Shown: positions 37,150 through 48,430 of the stretch, one piece after another | Layout: every line of letters starts with the position of its first letter | Numbering within the stretch: the stretch's first letter is position 1 | Assembly (NCBI RefSeq): GCF_030247185.1 | Contig: NC_080572.1 | Span: 217,463,435 to 217,527,434, forward strand | Direction: 5' to 3' | Length of the DNA stretch: 64,000 bases | DNA from: Malaya genurostris | Lineage: Eukaryota > Arthropoda > Insecta > Diptera > Culicidae | Notes under the pieces: generated by a model | What the model saw: the letters and a program-made list of their open reading frames with translations, nothing else | The model's database searches: none | What the model was told of the DNA's origin: nothing | Translations under genes and position numbers: made by a program

Positions 37150-38740
37150 AAACCATGCAATATTGGTATTTTTGGAATGGGTATGATGAGTAGATGTTGA
37201 TTATCGATGTCTGGAGTTATTTTGAAATCCAACATGGCGGCTCTCGGTTCATGAAAATTCAACTAAACCCATGCAATATGGGTATTTTTAGAACGGGTAT
37301 GATGAGTAGGTGTTGAATATTGGTGTCTGGAGTCATTTTGAAATCCAAGATGGCGGCTCTCGGTTCATGAAAATTCAACGAAACCCATGCAATATGGGTG
37401 TTTTTAGAACGGGTATGATGAGTAGGTGTTGAATATTGATGTCTGGAGTCATTTTGAAATCCAACATGGCGGCTCTCGGTTCATGAAAATTCAACTAAAC
37501 CCATGCAATATGGGTATTTTTGGAACGGGTATGATGAGTAGATGTTGAATATTGATGTCTGGAGTCATTTTGAAATCCAACATGGCGGCTCTCGGTTCAT
37601 GAAAATTCAACTAAACCCATGCAATATGGGTATTTTTGGAACGGGTATGATGAGTAGATGTTGAATATTGATGTCTGGAGTCATTTTAAAATCCAAGATG
37701 GCGGCTTTCGGTTCATGAAAATTCATCTAAACCCATGCAATATGGGTATTTTTGGAACGGGTATGATGAGTAGATGTTGAATATTGATGTCTGGAGTCAT
37801 TTTGAAATCCAACATGGCGGCTCTCGGTTCATGAAAATTCAACTAAACCCATGCAATATGGGTATTTTTGGAACGGGTATGATGAGTAGATGTTGAATAT
37901 TGATGTCTGGAGTCATTTTGAAATCCAAGATGGCGGCTTTCGGTTCATGAAAATTCATCTAAACCCATGCAATATGGGTATTTTTGGAACGGGTATGATG
38001 AGTAGGTGTTGAATATTGATGTCTGGAGTCATTTTGAAATCCAACATGGCGGCTCTCAGTTCATGAAAATTCATCTAAACCCATGCAATATGGGTATTTT
38101 TGGAACGGGTATGATGAGTAGATGTTGAATATTGATGTCTGGAGTCATTTTGAAATCCAACATGGTGGCTCTCGGTCCATGAAAATTCAACTAAACCCAT
38201 GCAATATGGGTATTTTTGGAACGGATATGATGAGTAGATGTTGAATATTGGTATCTGAAGTCATTTTGAAATAGAAGATGGCGGCTCTTGGTTCATGAAA
38301 ATTCATCTGAAACCATGCAATATGGGTATTTTTGGAACGGGTATGATGAGTAGATGTTGAATATTGGTGTCTGAAGTGATTTTGAAATCCAACATGGTGG
38401 TTCTCGGTTCATGAAAATTCTACTAAACCCATGCAATATGGGTATTTTTGGAACGGATATGATGAGTAGATGTTGAATATTGGTGTCTGAAGTCATTTTG
38501 AAATAGAAGATGGCGGCTCTTGGTTCATGAAAATTCATCTGAAACCATGCAATATGGGTATTTTTGGAACGGGTATGATGAGTAGATGTTGAATATTGGT
38601 GTCTGAAGTGATTTTGAAATCCAACATGGTGGTTCTCGGTTCATGAAAATTCAACTAAACCCATGCAATATGGGTATTTTTGGAACGGGTATGATGAGTA
38701 GGTGTCGATTATCGATGTCTGGAGTCATTTTGATATCCAA
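37150..38740 (+). repeat. Left 116-bp tandem array of the foldback element
   Basis: Thirteen units have their CCCATGCAATATGGG block at 37268 and every 116 bp up to 38660, without indels. A diverged unit lies before them at about 37153. Each unit carries a small inverted repeat, ACCCAT-GCAAT-ATGGGT. Units vary in a few positions (for example GGCGGCTCT versus GGTGGTTCT), and late units alternate as dimers. Confidence 0.95.
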
Positions 38741-39740
38741 AATGTGAACTTCTAGTTTATGAAAATTTTTCGAAAAATTTGAACTTAGTTTGTGTAGAAC
38801 GCTCGTCGCGTGCGATTGTATTTCTTTGTTGCTCTGCGTTGTTTCGCTGTGTTTCGGTCGGATTTTTCTGCAGGTTCCAGTGTTGCATTCAATATTTTTG
38901 TTGTTAAAAACGGAGAAATGATGAATTTGAAAGAGGAAAGAAACTACAACTGATGCCAGAAGGGTGGACAGTGCATGGAAGTTCTTTTTTGGTGTTGGTA
39001 TTTTATTCTCGTGAATGCAATCTATCACCGTGTTTTACCCACCAAAACTGAAGTGAAAACCACGGAGTTTTAACTTTTTCGGGAGTTGAGTGTCATCTAG
39101 CGGCAAGTAACACTCATCAATTAACCATTTACTATATATTAAATGGCATTAAGTGTGAATTGAAAATATTAAACGTCACCGTGATTGGTAGTATCTGCTA
39201 CACAACCTTGTAATTTTGTCGCTATAATCTGCATCTCTAAATTCTAATTTCATAAGCTTGTAGGTCTACTAGAAGACAACTGTGCAGGCTATTGCGCATT
39301 AACGTCGATTTTGCAGTAATGTTTCCGACATTACTTACCGTTTGTTTATAGAGGTAATTTTTTTCAAATTTCGGATAAAAACGGACAATTTTCTTTGAAA
39401 AATTAGTGCAACACTTCGAGACGGTATTGTAGATTTGAATTCATTGTGCGAAAGCAGACATTTATTTAAGAATCACTATCAAAAATTTATCATCGACAGT
39501 TCTGCAAATATTGCACTTGAACCAATACTACTGTTCTAAAGCTTGGGAAAAGTAAGGAACTCGTTTGTTGAGCATTCTGGTAGTCGAATTGTTGACATCA
39601 AATTGGTTGCTGTCAACCAAATGATTGGCGATTGAAAACTAACACAATCCAATTATACATATTTTCGAAAATTTGCTATGTTTAATCTATCACTTCAAAC
39701 AATTTTCTTACTTTCGTAGTATATTTTTATTGCTGATCTT
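38740..39740. other. Unique centre of the foldback element
   Basis: This kilobase between the two arrays is not repetitive within the window. A 125-codon minus-strand frame starts near 39028 but runs into the array and has no recognisable motif, so I do not call it a gene. Nothing resembling a hAT transposase is visible. Confidence 0.5.
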
Positions 39741-40870
39741 GGATTTCAAAATGACTCCAGACATCAATATTCAACATCTACTCATCATACCCGTTCCAAA
39801 AATACCCATATTGCATGGGTTTAGATGAATTTTCATGAACCGAAAGCCGCCATCTTGGATTTCAAAATGACTCCAGACATCAATATTCAACATCTACTCA
39901 TCATACCCGTTCCAAAAATACCCATATTGCATGGGTTTAGTTGAATTTTCATGAACCGAGAGCCACCATGTTGGATTTCAAAATGACTCCAGACACCCAT
40001 ATTCAACATCTACTCATCGTACCCGTTTCAAAAATACCCATATTGCATGGTTTCAGATGAATTTTCATGAACCGAAAGCCGCCATCTTGGATTTCAAAAT
40101 CACTTCAGACACCAATATTCAACATCTACTCATCGTACCCGTTCCAAAAATACCCATATTGCATGGGTTTAGTTGAATTTTCATGAACCGAGAGCCACCA
40201 TGTTGGATTTCAAAATGACTCCAGACACCCATATTCAACATCTACTCATCGTACCCGTTTCAAAAATACCCATATTGCATGGTTTCAGATGAATTTTCAT
40301 GAACCGAAAGCCGCCATCTTGGATTTCAAAATCACTTCAGACACCAATATTCAACATCTACTCATCGTACCCGTTCCAAAAATACCCATATTGCATGGGT
40401 TTAGTTGAATTTTCATGAACCGAGAGCCACCATGTTGGATTTCAAAATGACTCCAGACACCCATATTCAACATCTACTCATCGTACCCGTTTCAAAAATA
40501 CCCATATTGCATGGTTTCAGATGAATTTTCATGAACCGAAAGCCGCCATCTTGGATTTCAAAATCACTTCAGACACCAATATTCAACATCTACTCATCGT
40601 ACCCGTTCCAAAAATACCCATATTGTATGGTTTCAGATGAATTTTCATGAACCGAAAGCCGCCATCTTGGATTTCAAAATCACTTCAGACACCAATATTC
40701 AACATCTACTCATCGTACCCGTTCCAAAAATACCCATATTGCATGGTTTCAGATGAATTTTCATGATCCGAGAGCCGCCATCTTGGATTTCAAAATGACT
40801 CCAGACATCGATATTTAACATCTACTCATCATACCCGTTTCAAAAATATCCATATTGCCATGGGTTTAGA
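39740..40870 (-). repeat. Right 116-bp tandem array of the foldback element, inverted
   Basis: Ten units have TTGCATGG at 39811 and every 116 bp to 40855, in reverse orientation to the left array. From about 39953 a dimer of 232 bp is repeated three times (starts near 39953, 40185 and 40417), a higher-order pattern. Confidence 0.95.
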
Positions 40871-41279
40871 TGAATTTTTACGAACCGAATTTCACTATCA
40901 ACAATTTCAAATTACTTCAGACATCGAGATTCGACACCACCCATTCCAAAAATAATCATACTGCATGATAAGATTTGGTTGAAATTGATTTTCAAAACTT
41001 CACTCACCTCATTGAATATCACCATGTGATAGTGAAAATCTTTGGATGGCTGATAATTGTGAGAATGATTTTCAATGATGATAATTTATAATCATGTGTG
41101 AGTTTACGAAACATCACTATGGTGATATTGGACGGGGTGTGATATTTTCCATACTCACTTCGAGTGATCACAATTATCATTGATATTGTAGATAGTGATA
41201 ATCGCTGTCGAAAATCGCGCATGATTTTCTGCAGCGGTGAGATTTGATTATTTGATATTTTCGCAACACTGATCAGGTA

Positions 41280-41796
41280 AGGTTATCAAGAAATCGTTCC
41301 CCAGGTTATTGTCTAATTAGTTTTAGTTACTATAGAAGCACTAGATTTAAGGAAAATGTATCATTTGGATGATTGTAATTTGTTGATGTAAAAGATGAGG
41401 AGGTTTTATGCTTGCTGGAGAGAAAGTTTAACAGAAACTAACTCCAGTTGGTTTTTCCTTGCTCCAAATAAAAGAATAAAAAACCTCTTTCAATCCACCT
41501 AGTGGTGTAATGATGTCTTTCTCATATCAATCATACTTTCATTTCTAATACAATGGTATTCTTCAGAATAATGTTCTTGGACTCTTGGAAGCACAGCGGG
41601 GAACGCTTTGTTTGGCTGTCTACTGATATTGGCGACCTATTGGAGTAGTTTAGATAACTTTCTACGTGTTTTGTTTCGCCCGCTTAAAGTGAAATGTAGC
41701 GGATTCAATTGGTCAATTATTCAAAAACAAGACAGAATTTCGAAAAATCAAAAACACTTAAGTTTTTGCAATTAAATTTAACACAACTTAGTATTC
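41280..41796. other. No gene seen
   Basis: It contains the CCACCTAGTGGTGTAATGAT tail block at 41492-41540. The rest is anonymous. Confidence 0.45.
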
Positions 41797-41799
41797 TTA

Positions 41800-41962
41800 A
41801 GTTGATGTCAGAGTGAGCGCGGAATGCGGACCGAAGCGAAGCGATTCAATGCGATGTACTGTTTCCGCATCGCATTCAATCTGACACTTGCTTTGATCAA
41901 ATGTAACTAGCTCACACGCGCGTCCAGACGCTTCGTTTGACGCTTTCACTCTGACATCAACC
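41800..41962. mobile_element. TTA-type MITE, second copy
   Basis: This is a 163-bp element of the 5.3-kb family, with TTA at 41797-41799 and 41963-41965. It starts AGTTGATGTCAGAGTGAGCG and ends TCACTCTGACATCAACC. Its right TTA is also the left TTA of the next copy. Confidence 0.8.
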
Positions 41963-41965
41963 TTA

Positions 41966-42130
41966 GGTTGCTGTCAGAGTGAACGCGATTTGCGAAGCGA
42001 GTCGAAACGTTTTGATGCGATGCACTATTATCGCATCGCGTTCACTGTGACAGGTTTGCTTTAATCAAATGTAATTTGCTTTCACACGTGTCTTGACGCT
42101 TCGCGTGACGATTTCACATTGACAGCAACC
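41966..42130. mobile_element. TTA-type MITE, third copy, abutting the second
   Basis: This 165-bp copy begins GGTTGCTGTCAGAGTGAACG and ends TTCACATTGACAGCAACC, with TTA at 41963-41965 and 42131-42133. It is head to tail with the preceding copy, with a single TTA between them. Confidence 0.8.
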
Positions 42131-42133
42131 TTA

Positions 42134-42924
42134 GAATTTCGAAATTTTGCTTTGCCAAGCCGGATTTGGTTTTTGAAATGTATAGACGGTTACTGTTCCG
42201 TTCCACGGAGATGATTTAAGAACTGAAAACAAGTGTTTGAAGCAAAATTGCACAAAGAATCTGAAAAGACAACGCAAAATTATTCAGAGATTCAAAGGAT
42301 GGGAAGGTGCGCAAATTTGAAAGAAAAGTTCGTTATCCACAATATTACCACTGTACTACGCATAACGATGCGGTGTTTTTTTATGCATGACGCAAAACCT
42401 CCTATGCCGAACAAGAAGTTGACGTCATTTTGTATAACAGGGATTGGTGGATGAAAACATAGGTCGATTCGAACCATTTTTTTCAATAGTATGCTATTGA
42501 AATACTGAAAAGACGTTGCCATATATGTTTAAGTTAAATGTTTCCGAATCGATTGGTTGTTAAATTATGTCAATCCATCAACAAATGACTGAGTTATTAA
42601 CGTTCAAAATTATGACGCAAAAAGGTTACGCGGCTATTTTTGAAACTTTTAATTGACACCCGGCCCCGTATGGTGAAGAGTAAGGCATTTTTAATGCCAA
42701 AAAATATTTTTTATCGGGGGAGGGGGATTAAAATCATCAAACCCCCTACCCCCCTCTTCGAACGAGTCTACTTCGGGCCAATTTTTGCTAGTCGATTTTT
42801 CAAGTGATTGCATATACCTTTCTATACGAGAAAGGCAAAAAAGAATAAGAGTTTTGATGGAAAATGCTACCGCTACCGGCTTACTGACCAAACCTAGCCC
42901 CTTCAGATTATCGTCTGATTAATA
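42134..42924. other. No gene seen
   Basis: Possibly the degraded 5' half of the mariner whose DNAP block is at 42925-43260, but no landmark is readable. A G-rich and C-rich stretch is at 42715-42760. Confidence 0.35.
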
Positions 42925-43260
42925 ACGTTCGCTACCGTAATCAAAAGATCAATTTGAACAATGCATTAATCGAAAAGCAGTCAGAATACGCTCGAAGATA
43001 CGATAAATTCATTTTGCAGCCTGACAATGCTCCTGCATATTCCGCCAGAGAAAAAACAATGTCAACGTTTGATTGGAAATTCAAACCCTAACCGCCATAT
43101 TCGTAAGCCCTGGTACTTACTAATAATACTTGTTTTCATCGATGAAGCACATACTAACTGAGCAAGACTCGAATTGTCGAGGATGCAAAATTTGGAGATG
43201 GTATCCATCAATTGTTCAAGAGATGAACAAAATGTTTTGAAAACGAGGGCGATCTATCAT
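42925..43260 (+). pseudogene. Mariner transposase fragment (DNAP block)
   Basis: The frame NYRNQKINLNNALIEKQSEYAR continues to KFILQPDNAPAYSAREK and ends near FDWKFKP with a stop. Beyond it, GDGIHQLFKR resembles the mariner C-terminus. The second catalytic Asp (DNAPAYSA) is kept, but the third is lost in a degraded stretch. It is old and truncated. Confidence 0.7.
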
Positions 43261-44894
43261 CCATCGTCCTTGAAAAAAAAATTGTTGATGATAAACAACG
43301 ACATTTTAAACTTGCACAGCAAGTAGAAGATATCTAACAGAATGTGAATTAAATGTGAAAATCAGACAAAATATCTTCAAGCCGATTTCATAATTTATCA
43401 AAACAGTATTTGGCCCAGTTTTGAGGTTATATACAATGGATTCAAACGAATTATCGTTTGTTTGTGTAATCGCTGTTAGTAACAGAAGAGTCCCGGATTT
43501 GAGTAGCGTCGTTCAAAGTCAAGAGCTTTAAGAAAACTCCTGGATAGGCATTTTTTGTCCTTTTAGTGATAGTGCTGTTTAAAGTTCGTCTACAAATGCG
43601 CAATCAATTCATTGTTTACCATTGACTTGTTCAATTGGATTCGTCTAAGGGTGTAAATCTAATCGAGCACCACTTAAAAAATGAACTCATTTATCCAAGA
43701 TGTGCTCAATCATAAATTAAACAAAAGCTCATACCTATCTATTTGCAATCTCATGTGAGGTGATCACAATTAGTTATTTTTTATGGCGTGCTGGAGGTGA
43801 CCTGTGGTGAAACGTCGATAATATTCTGGTTTGTGATGACAATTATAATCGTGTTTCATCTTTTGACAGAGGAAAAACGGATGATAGTTTTGTGCCCTAC
43901 AACTGAATGAGATATCAAAGGATTCTTGCGGATATGCTGTCCGGTTCAGTGAAACAATTTTTTTTTCTAATAATGTCTCAGTACGATTTTATTTATCAAT
44001 GTTTCCTGATGATATCAATATCAATAGCGATATAGACTTAGTACAAATATGTTGTCCCAGTTTTTGTAGTGTTAATGTTGCTTCCGAAGGACTAAATATT
44101 GTTTTTCTGCATACGACACTTCACGAATCTTGTTTTTCTCTTATTGTATACTCAAGTGGATTCGATTTGGTGCTAATGGGAGTTGTATTTATTTTTCTTG
44201 TGGCTTCGGATGAGGCTAATTATTTTCAAAGTACATCATTTGTAAGGATTCGGGGCGTGTGTGTTATTTATTGTATCGGTTGAGTTGGATCGGTGCATGT
44301 GTGGCCTGACTGCGTCATTTGTTCCGCGAGAGGTTTGTTCACTGACGCACGGCCTCTTGTCTAGGCGGATGATTGGTTTTATCTCAATGTGTTTGTTGTT
44401 GCCGTTTGCTAATTTCATCGGGAGCGAATTTTTCAATTATTGATTAGACTTATTCTTTGAACATTAGTATTAGTTATTGATAGAGATTCGTGAAAAATGG
44501 AAAGGAATTTTTTGTTACCTGCCATGGTTTCTTAATTCACAGTTTTTTTTTGAGAGAAAGAGAGCAATTTATTTTTGATTAATAGTAAGGCTGCAGTAGA
44601 AGACACGTAACATGCAGTTCAGTGTAAGCTCGTAGATCATTAGAATCTTCATTTTATTGAGGCACTTTCTAAAGACCACGAGGGCCTCGCACGAGCACTA
44701 AAGTAGAACTATAGAAGGATTGATAGCAAATAGATTTGATTAGACGCGATAATAAATTTGCACACTTTTATATGAAATAGTTTAGTAATACATTATACTA
44801 TATGCAAAAAAAATAGGCTAATCTAATAGCTATAGTTGTTAGATCAATTCATAGTAAATAGAGGAATACGTTGATTGTTTTTCGTTTGGGATTT
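43261..44894. other. No gene seen
   Basis: A 94-codon plus-strand frame at 43999-44283 is hydrophobic but has no motif and no splice context. The rest is AT-rich. Confidence 0.45.
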
Positions 44895-45265
44895 CCAGGG
44901 TAGACGGTTCAATGCATAGGGCGCAAGTCTTACAAACCAGTTGTCGAATTTTCCAACCCCCACATTGAAGGATTCCAATGTCAGTAGGATAGTACTAGCC
45001 ATGTAACGGTTAAGGGGTAATTCACAATCCTAGAAAAACGAACATTGTTGCAAAACGTAAAAGCAGTTTTTTTTGCGGTCGTTGAGCGGGAATTTAAAAG
45101 AAAAATATCAGTTTATTTGGAACCTGAGCTTGAAGATTCATCAAGCAGTAGCGGAGGAAACTGCTTTAGGGTTTTTCAAAAATGGCTGTTTTATTGAGAC
45201 TGTAAGCAGAACCTTAAGTACGGCTGCGAAGTCTGTTGAAACAGAATGGTAAAATTTTCACAATA
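44895..45265 (+). repeat. tRNA-derived SINE-like element beside the DD37E transposon
   Basis: It shares TTCAATGCATAGGGCGC, TTACAAACCAGTTGTCGA, TGTCAGTAGGATAGTACTAG and CTGTTGAAACAGAATGGTAA with 19655-19805. The element ends at or just before the TA where the DD37E transposon is inserted. Confidence 0.5.
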
Positions 45266-45279
45266 CCAAGACTTTGCTA

Positions 45280-46527
45280 AAGACTGTCCCAGAACGCAAC
45301 CAAAAACCGCTGCCATTTCGCAATGGTTCAGAATCTGTCAATTTTTATGGCTGTGTCCTGTTGTTTACACTCTTCTCTAACCAATTGTGCAGTTGTTTAT
45401 TCGTTTTCAATAAGTTTGTTTCGAAATGCTTGGACTTTCAGCAGAACAACGTCGATAAATTGTGTACAAAAGGTGCACAGAACGCGGACTGTCACTGAGA
45501 AAGATAGTAAAAATGGAAAGAGTAAGTGAAAAAGCCATGCGAAATGCAATCAGGAAGTTCGGTGAGGATAACACCTTTGAGGATAAACCGAAACCGGGTC
45601 GAAAAGAGGTCCTGACGGAGGTTTCAGTTCGAAATGTGGCCAAAAAAGTGGGCACTTCGAAGTCAAATGTTCTTCGTGCTAAAGAACGTTTGAATCTTCG
45701 AACCTATAAGAAGCAGAAACAACCAAAACGTAGTCCGAAACAAGAAGCATCGATCAGGCCGATGGTTCGAAAGCTGTACAATATGATTCTTGCTGAAAAT
45801 TTGAACTGCTTAATCATGGACGACGAAGCCTACGTGAAACTCGATTACAAATCCTTGCCGGGATCACAATATTGTACGGTGCGAGAAGAGCAAGTGTTAA
45901 ACCTTTCCGAGACATCGATTGAAGTCGAAAAATTTGGTAATAAAGCTATGGTCTGGCAAGCAATTTGTAGCTGCGGTAAGATTTCGAAACTCTTCATCAC
46001 CACTGCTACAATGATTAGCGAAATATACATCAAGGAATGTTTACAAAAACGACTTCTACCCATGATTCGAAGCCACAAGAATCCTGTTGTCTTCTGGCAA
46101 GATCTTGCTTTTTGCCACTGTTCGAAATCAATGGTGGAATGGTATGCTACCAAAAATGTCACTTTCGTCCCAAAAGACATGAGTACACCAAATTTCCCAT
46201 AACTTCGACCAATTGAGGAATTTATGGCATTAACGAAGGCACATCTTAGGGAAACATGTCTCGGCAGCCGAAACCATTCAACAGTTCGAAAAAGATTGGA
46301 AAAAAGTGTCAAAACCTGTCGCCAAGAAGTCTGTCCGGAATTTAATGAGGAACGTTCGCAAGAAGACGCGCCAGCTAGTCTACAATGGCTATGTAGCAAA
46401 AGTTGAGAATATTATTCTGTTGTTGTAGTCTAATATTATCAGTATATCGAATGAAATTTGAATATCTAACACTTGTGCATTATTTACAGCGAAATCAAAG
46501 TGCGTCCATACTTTCTGGGACAGTCTT
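45280..46527 (+). mobile_element. Tc1/mariner DD37E transposon, nearly full length
   Basis: The ends are AAGACTGTCCCAGAA and its exact inverse, 15 bp perfect, flanked by TA on both sides (45278-45279 and 46528-46529). The length of 1248 bp is normal for a Tc1/mariner element. It contains one transposase frame from 45426 to about 46406. The spacing between the second Asp and the Glu is 37 residues, matching the DD37E (ITmD37E) group known from mosquitoes. Confidence 0.88.
45426..46406 (+). pseudogene. DD37E transposase pseudogene
   Basis: The reading frame begins at ATG 45426 (MLGLSAEQRR) and encodes an N-terminal HTH pair (LSLRKI, then VAKKVGTSKSNVLRAKERL). The DDE core follows: MDDEAYVKLD, then VFWQDLAFCH, then LRPIEEF. 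Two nonsense codons break it, TAA at 45456-45458 and TAA at 46200-46202; in the related copy the second position is CAA (Gln). A short in-frame stretch after the first HTH is missing relative to the other copy, and the usual Trp after the catalytic Glu pair is Met. All three catalytic acids survive, so inactivation is recent. Confidence 0.85.
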
Positions 46528-46599
46528 TAGAATGACAAAATGTCAATGAACAAGTATCCTCCTGGCTGGCATTTTCCAGCAATTACTTGACTTATGACA

Positions 46600-46745
46600 A
46601 GTCTTTTGACATAAATACGTATTACTTTACTATGGGACGCCTCTTCAGAATTTACACTCTGGGGGAGTGATAAGTTTTTATATCAACATATTTTTCCTCC
46701 ACGTCATCGGAGATATGATCACCAATTTGTGATAGAATTTTCGGA
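46600..46745 (+). repeat. Dispersed repeat, copy 1
   Basis: ACTTTACTATGGGACGCCTC, GGAGTGATAAGTTTTTAT and GTCATCGGAGATATGATCAC match 49920-50085 in the same order and orientation. The block lies just right of the DD37E element. Confidence 0.6.
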
Positions 46746-46809
46746 AGTATGAGATAAACACAAGATTTCCAAAATATTTGAGGTAAAGCAGGTAAAAAAT
46801 TAATTCTTC

Positions 46810-47885
46810 GATTCTCGTTCAGCTCAGATCAGAATACTGGTCCAGAATACAATTCTGGAATTCAGTTCTGAAATGCGGTTTCCGAATCCAAGCACCATTT
46901 TTTTTTTCATTTCAAGAACACAGATCTTAAACTCATTTCCTTGTCCAGAATCCAGGACCAGAATCGAATTCTAGAATTCTGCAACTTAAACCGAATTTGA
47001 GGACTCAATTCTAAACTTGGATTTTGGATCAATGTCAGGATCTTGATGCTAAACTTGGAATCTGGAGATAAATACTGGACTTGGCACCGAAACTCTAGAA
47101 CTGTAATTGAGGATCAGACCAAATTTGTGTTCCCAAATTTCTGCTCAGACTTAGAATTCAGGTTCAGAATTCGGAAACTGAGTTCTGAATCTGAAGTTCT
47201 GGAACTTCAGACCGAGATCCAGGACCAGAATTTAGATCCAAAACTCAGTTGTATTTCCAGAATTCAGTTCAAAATTGCATTTTTTGAAGCAGGTTCAGAG
47301 TTTAGCTCCCGAATGCAGGTTTAGAATTTGATTTCGATATTCTCTTTCACAATTCTCAAAGTGTAACTGAATTCAGGAAATATATTTTGAAGATTTTCTA
47401 AAATCTGCATCGGGATTACAGAACTCAGTTTCGAAGTTGACTGCTGGATCCGAAATTGTAAACTGAATCCTGGACCGGAATTCTGTAACTAAAATTCTGA
47501 ACTCAGACCGAGATCCAAGACCAGAATTTAGATCCAAAACTCAGTTGTATTTCCAGAATTCAGTTCAAAAATGCATTTCAGAAAGCAGGTTCCAGTACCC
47601 GAAAGCAGGTCTATCTGATTCCAAAATTCACTTTCACAATTCTAAAAGTATAACTTAATTCAGGAAATATATTCTGAAGATTTTCGAACTAAATTCGGCA
47701 TCGGGATTACAGAACTAAGTTTCAATGCTGAATTCTAAATCCGAGTTTAAAAATCGAATCCTGGACCGGAATTCTGTAACTAAAACTCAGAACTCAGTTC
47801 CGAACCAGAATCCTGGTCTCGAATTCAGTTCCAGATCACTGATTCATGGACCAGTTCAACAATCCAGATCACGACTTCAGTTCTA
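46810..47885 (+). repeat. Degenerate GAATTC/CAGAA-rich repeat with a 300-bp duplication
   Basis: The sequence is built from short phrases such as CCAGAATTCAGTT and GGACCAGAATT. A longer unit is duplicated: GAGATCCAGGACCAGAATTT at about 47213 recurs at 47511, and CATCGGGATTACAGAACT at 47408 recurs at 47700. It continues at 48300-48430 beyond the inserted MITE. The weak frames here are composition artefacts. Confidence 0.75.
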
Positions 47886-48312
47886 CACATTTCGAAAAAA
47901 CCCTGTGATTTTACATCTTATTAGATGCATATGAAGGAAGCGTCGCAGTTCACGCAAATTTACTTAGAAGAACATTCAATATTGTATAATAAATAAAATG
48001 ACATGGAATTTATTGAAATAAAAAAATGATTAATGTTAGCGACTGCCGCGCCTTGAACCGAGAATCTTTAGATCGCAAAGCCCGTCTGTTAATCGACTGT
48101 GCCATAGAAGCACACATCTTTTTGGCTGGTAAAAGGTGCATTTAAATGCATACAGTCGTACCTGGTAGCAGAATACAAGGTACAGTGAAAACTAGTAAAT
48201 TTCATACTAATCTAACAATAAAGAAATTTTACGTCATTTGACAAATTAGGTTTTTATGAATTACATCGTATGAGGGATTAGGTCACCTGTAAAATTCAAA
48301 ATTTTTGGTGTC
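47886..48312 (+). mobile_element. TA-flanked MITE with tRNA-like segment, copy b
   Basis: This is the same family and orientation as the 496-930 copy, with shared blocks CCTGTGATTTTACATCTTAT, CTGGTAAAAGGTGCATTTAA and GACAAATTAGG. Flanking TA is at 47884-47885 and 48313-48314. The tRNA-like region is at 48030-48115 on the minus strand. It sits in the middle of a GAATTC-rich degenerate repeat, splitting it. Confidence 0.65.
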
Positions 48313-48430
48313 TAGAGCTCAGTTTCAGAAGGCAATTCCCAAGGTCAGGTTCAGAATTCAGTACCAGAGTCTAGTATCAAAATTAGGTTTCAGAATTCAG
48401 TTCTAGCATTCGGCTCCAAAATTTGGTTCC
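48313..48430 (+). repeat. Continuation of the GAATTC-rich repeat
   Basis: AGAGCTCAGTTTCAGAA, AGGTTCAGAATTCAGTACC and TTCAGTTCTAGCATTCGG have the same phrase structure as 46.8-47.9 kb. The MITE at 47886-48312 interrupts the array. Confidence 0.6.

Larger units (their letters stand above)
36676..41271. mobile_element. 4.6-kb foldback transposon with hAT-type TSD
   Basis: The ends are CAGTGTTG and CAACACTG, flanked by a perfect 8-bp duplication ATCAGGTA at 36668-36675 and 41272-41279. Each side has a subterminal region (36690-37200 and 40870-41260, inverted relatives), then an array of a 116-bp unit (left plus, right inverted), with a unique centre at 38740-39740. No transposase is seen. This architecture of arrays inside inverted repeats is that of foldback elements, and the 8-bp TSD points to hAT mobilisation. 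Confidence 0.85.

Noticed and set aside
36802..37200. 132-codon plus-strand frame in the foldback element
   Set aside because: It lies in the subterminal inverted region whose other copy is not open, and there is no motif.
37150..38740. CRISPR-like array
   Set aside because: Units are contiguous without spacers, the context is eukaryotic, and the arrays lie inside transposon ends.
38293..39028. Minus-strand frames in the left array and core of the foldback element
   Set aside because: They are tandem-repeat translations, open only because the 116-bp unit lacks stops in that frame for one or two units.
45845..46399. 184-codon minus-strand frame
   Set aside because: Antisense of the DD37E transposase.
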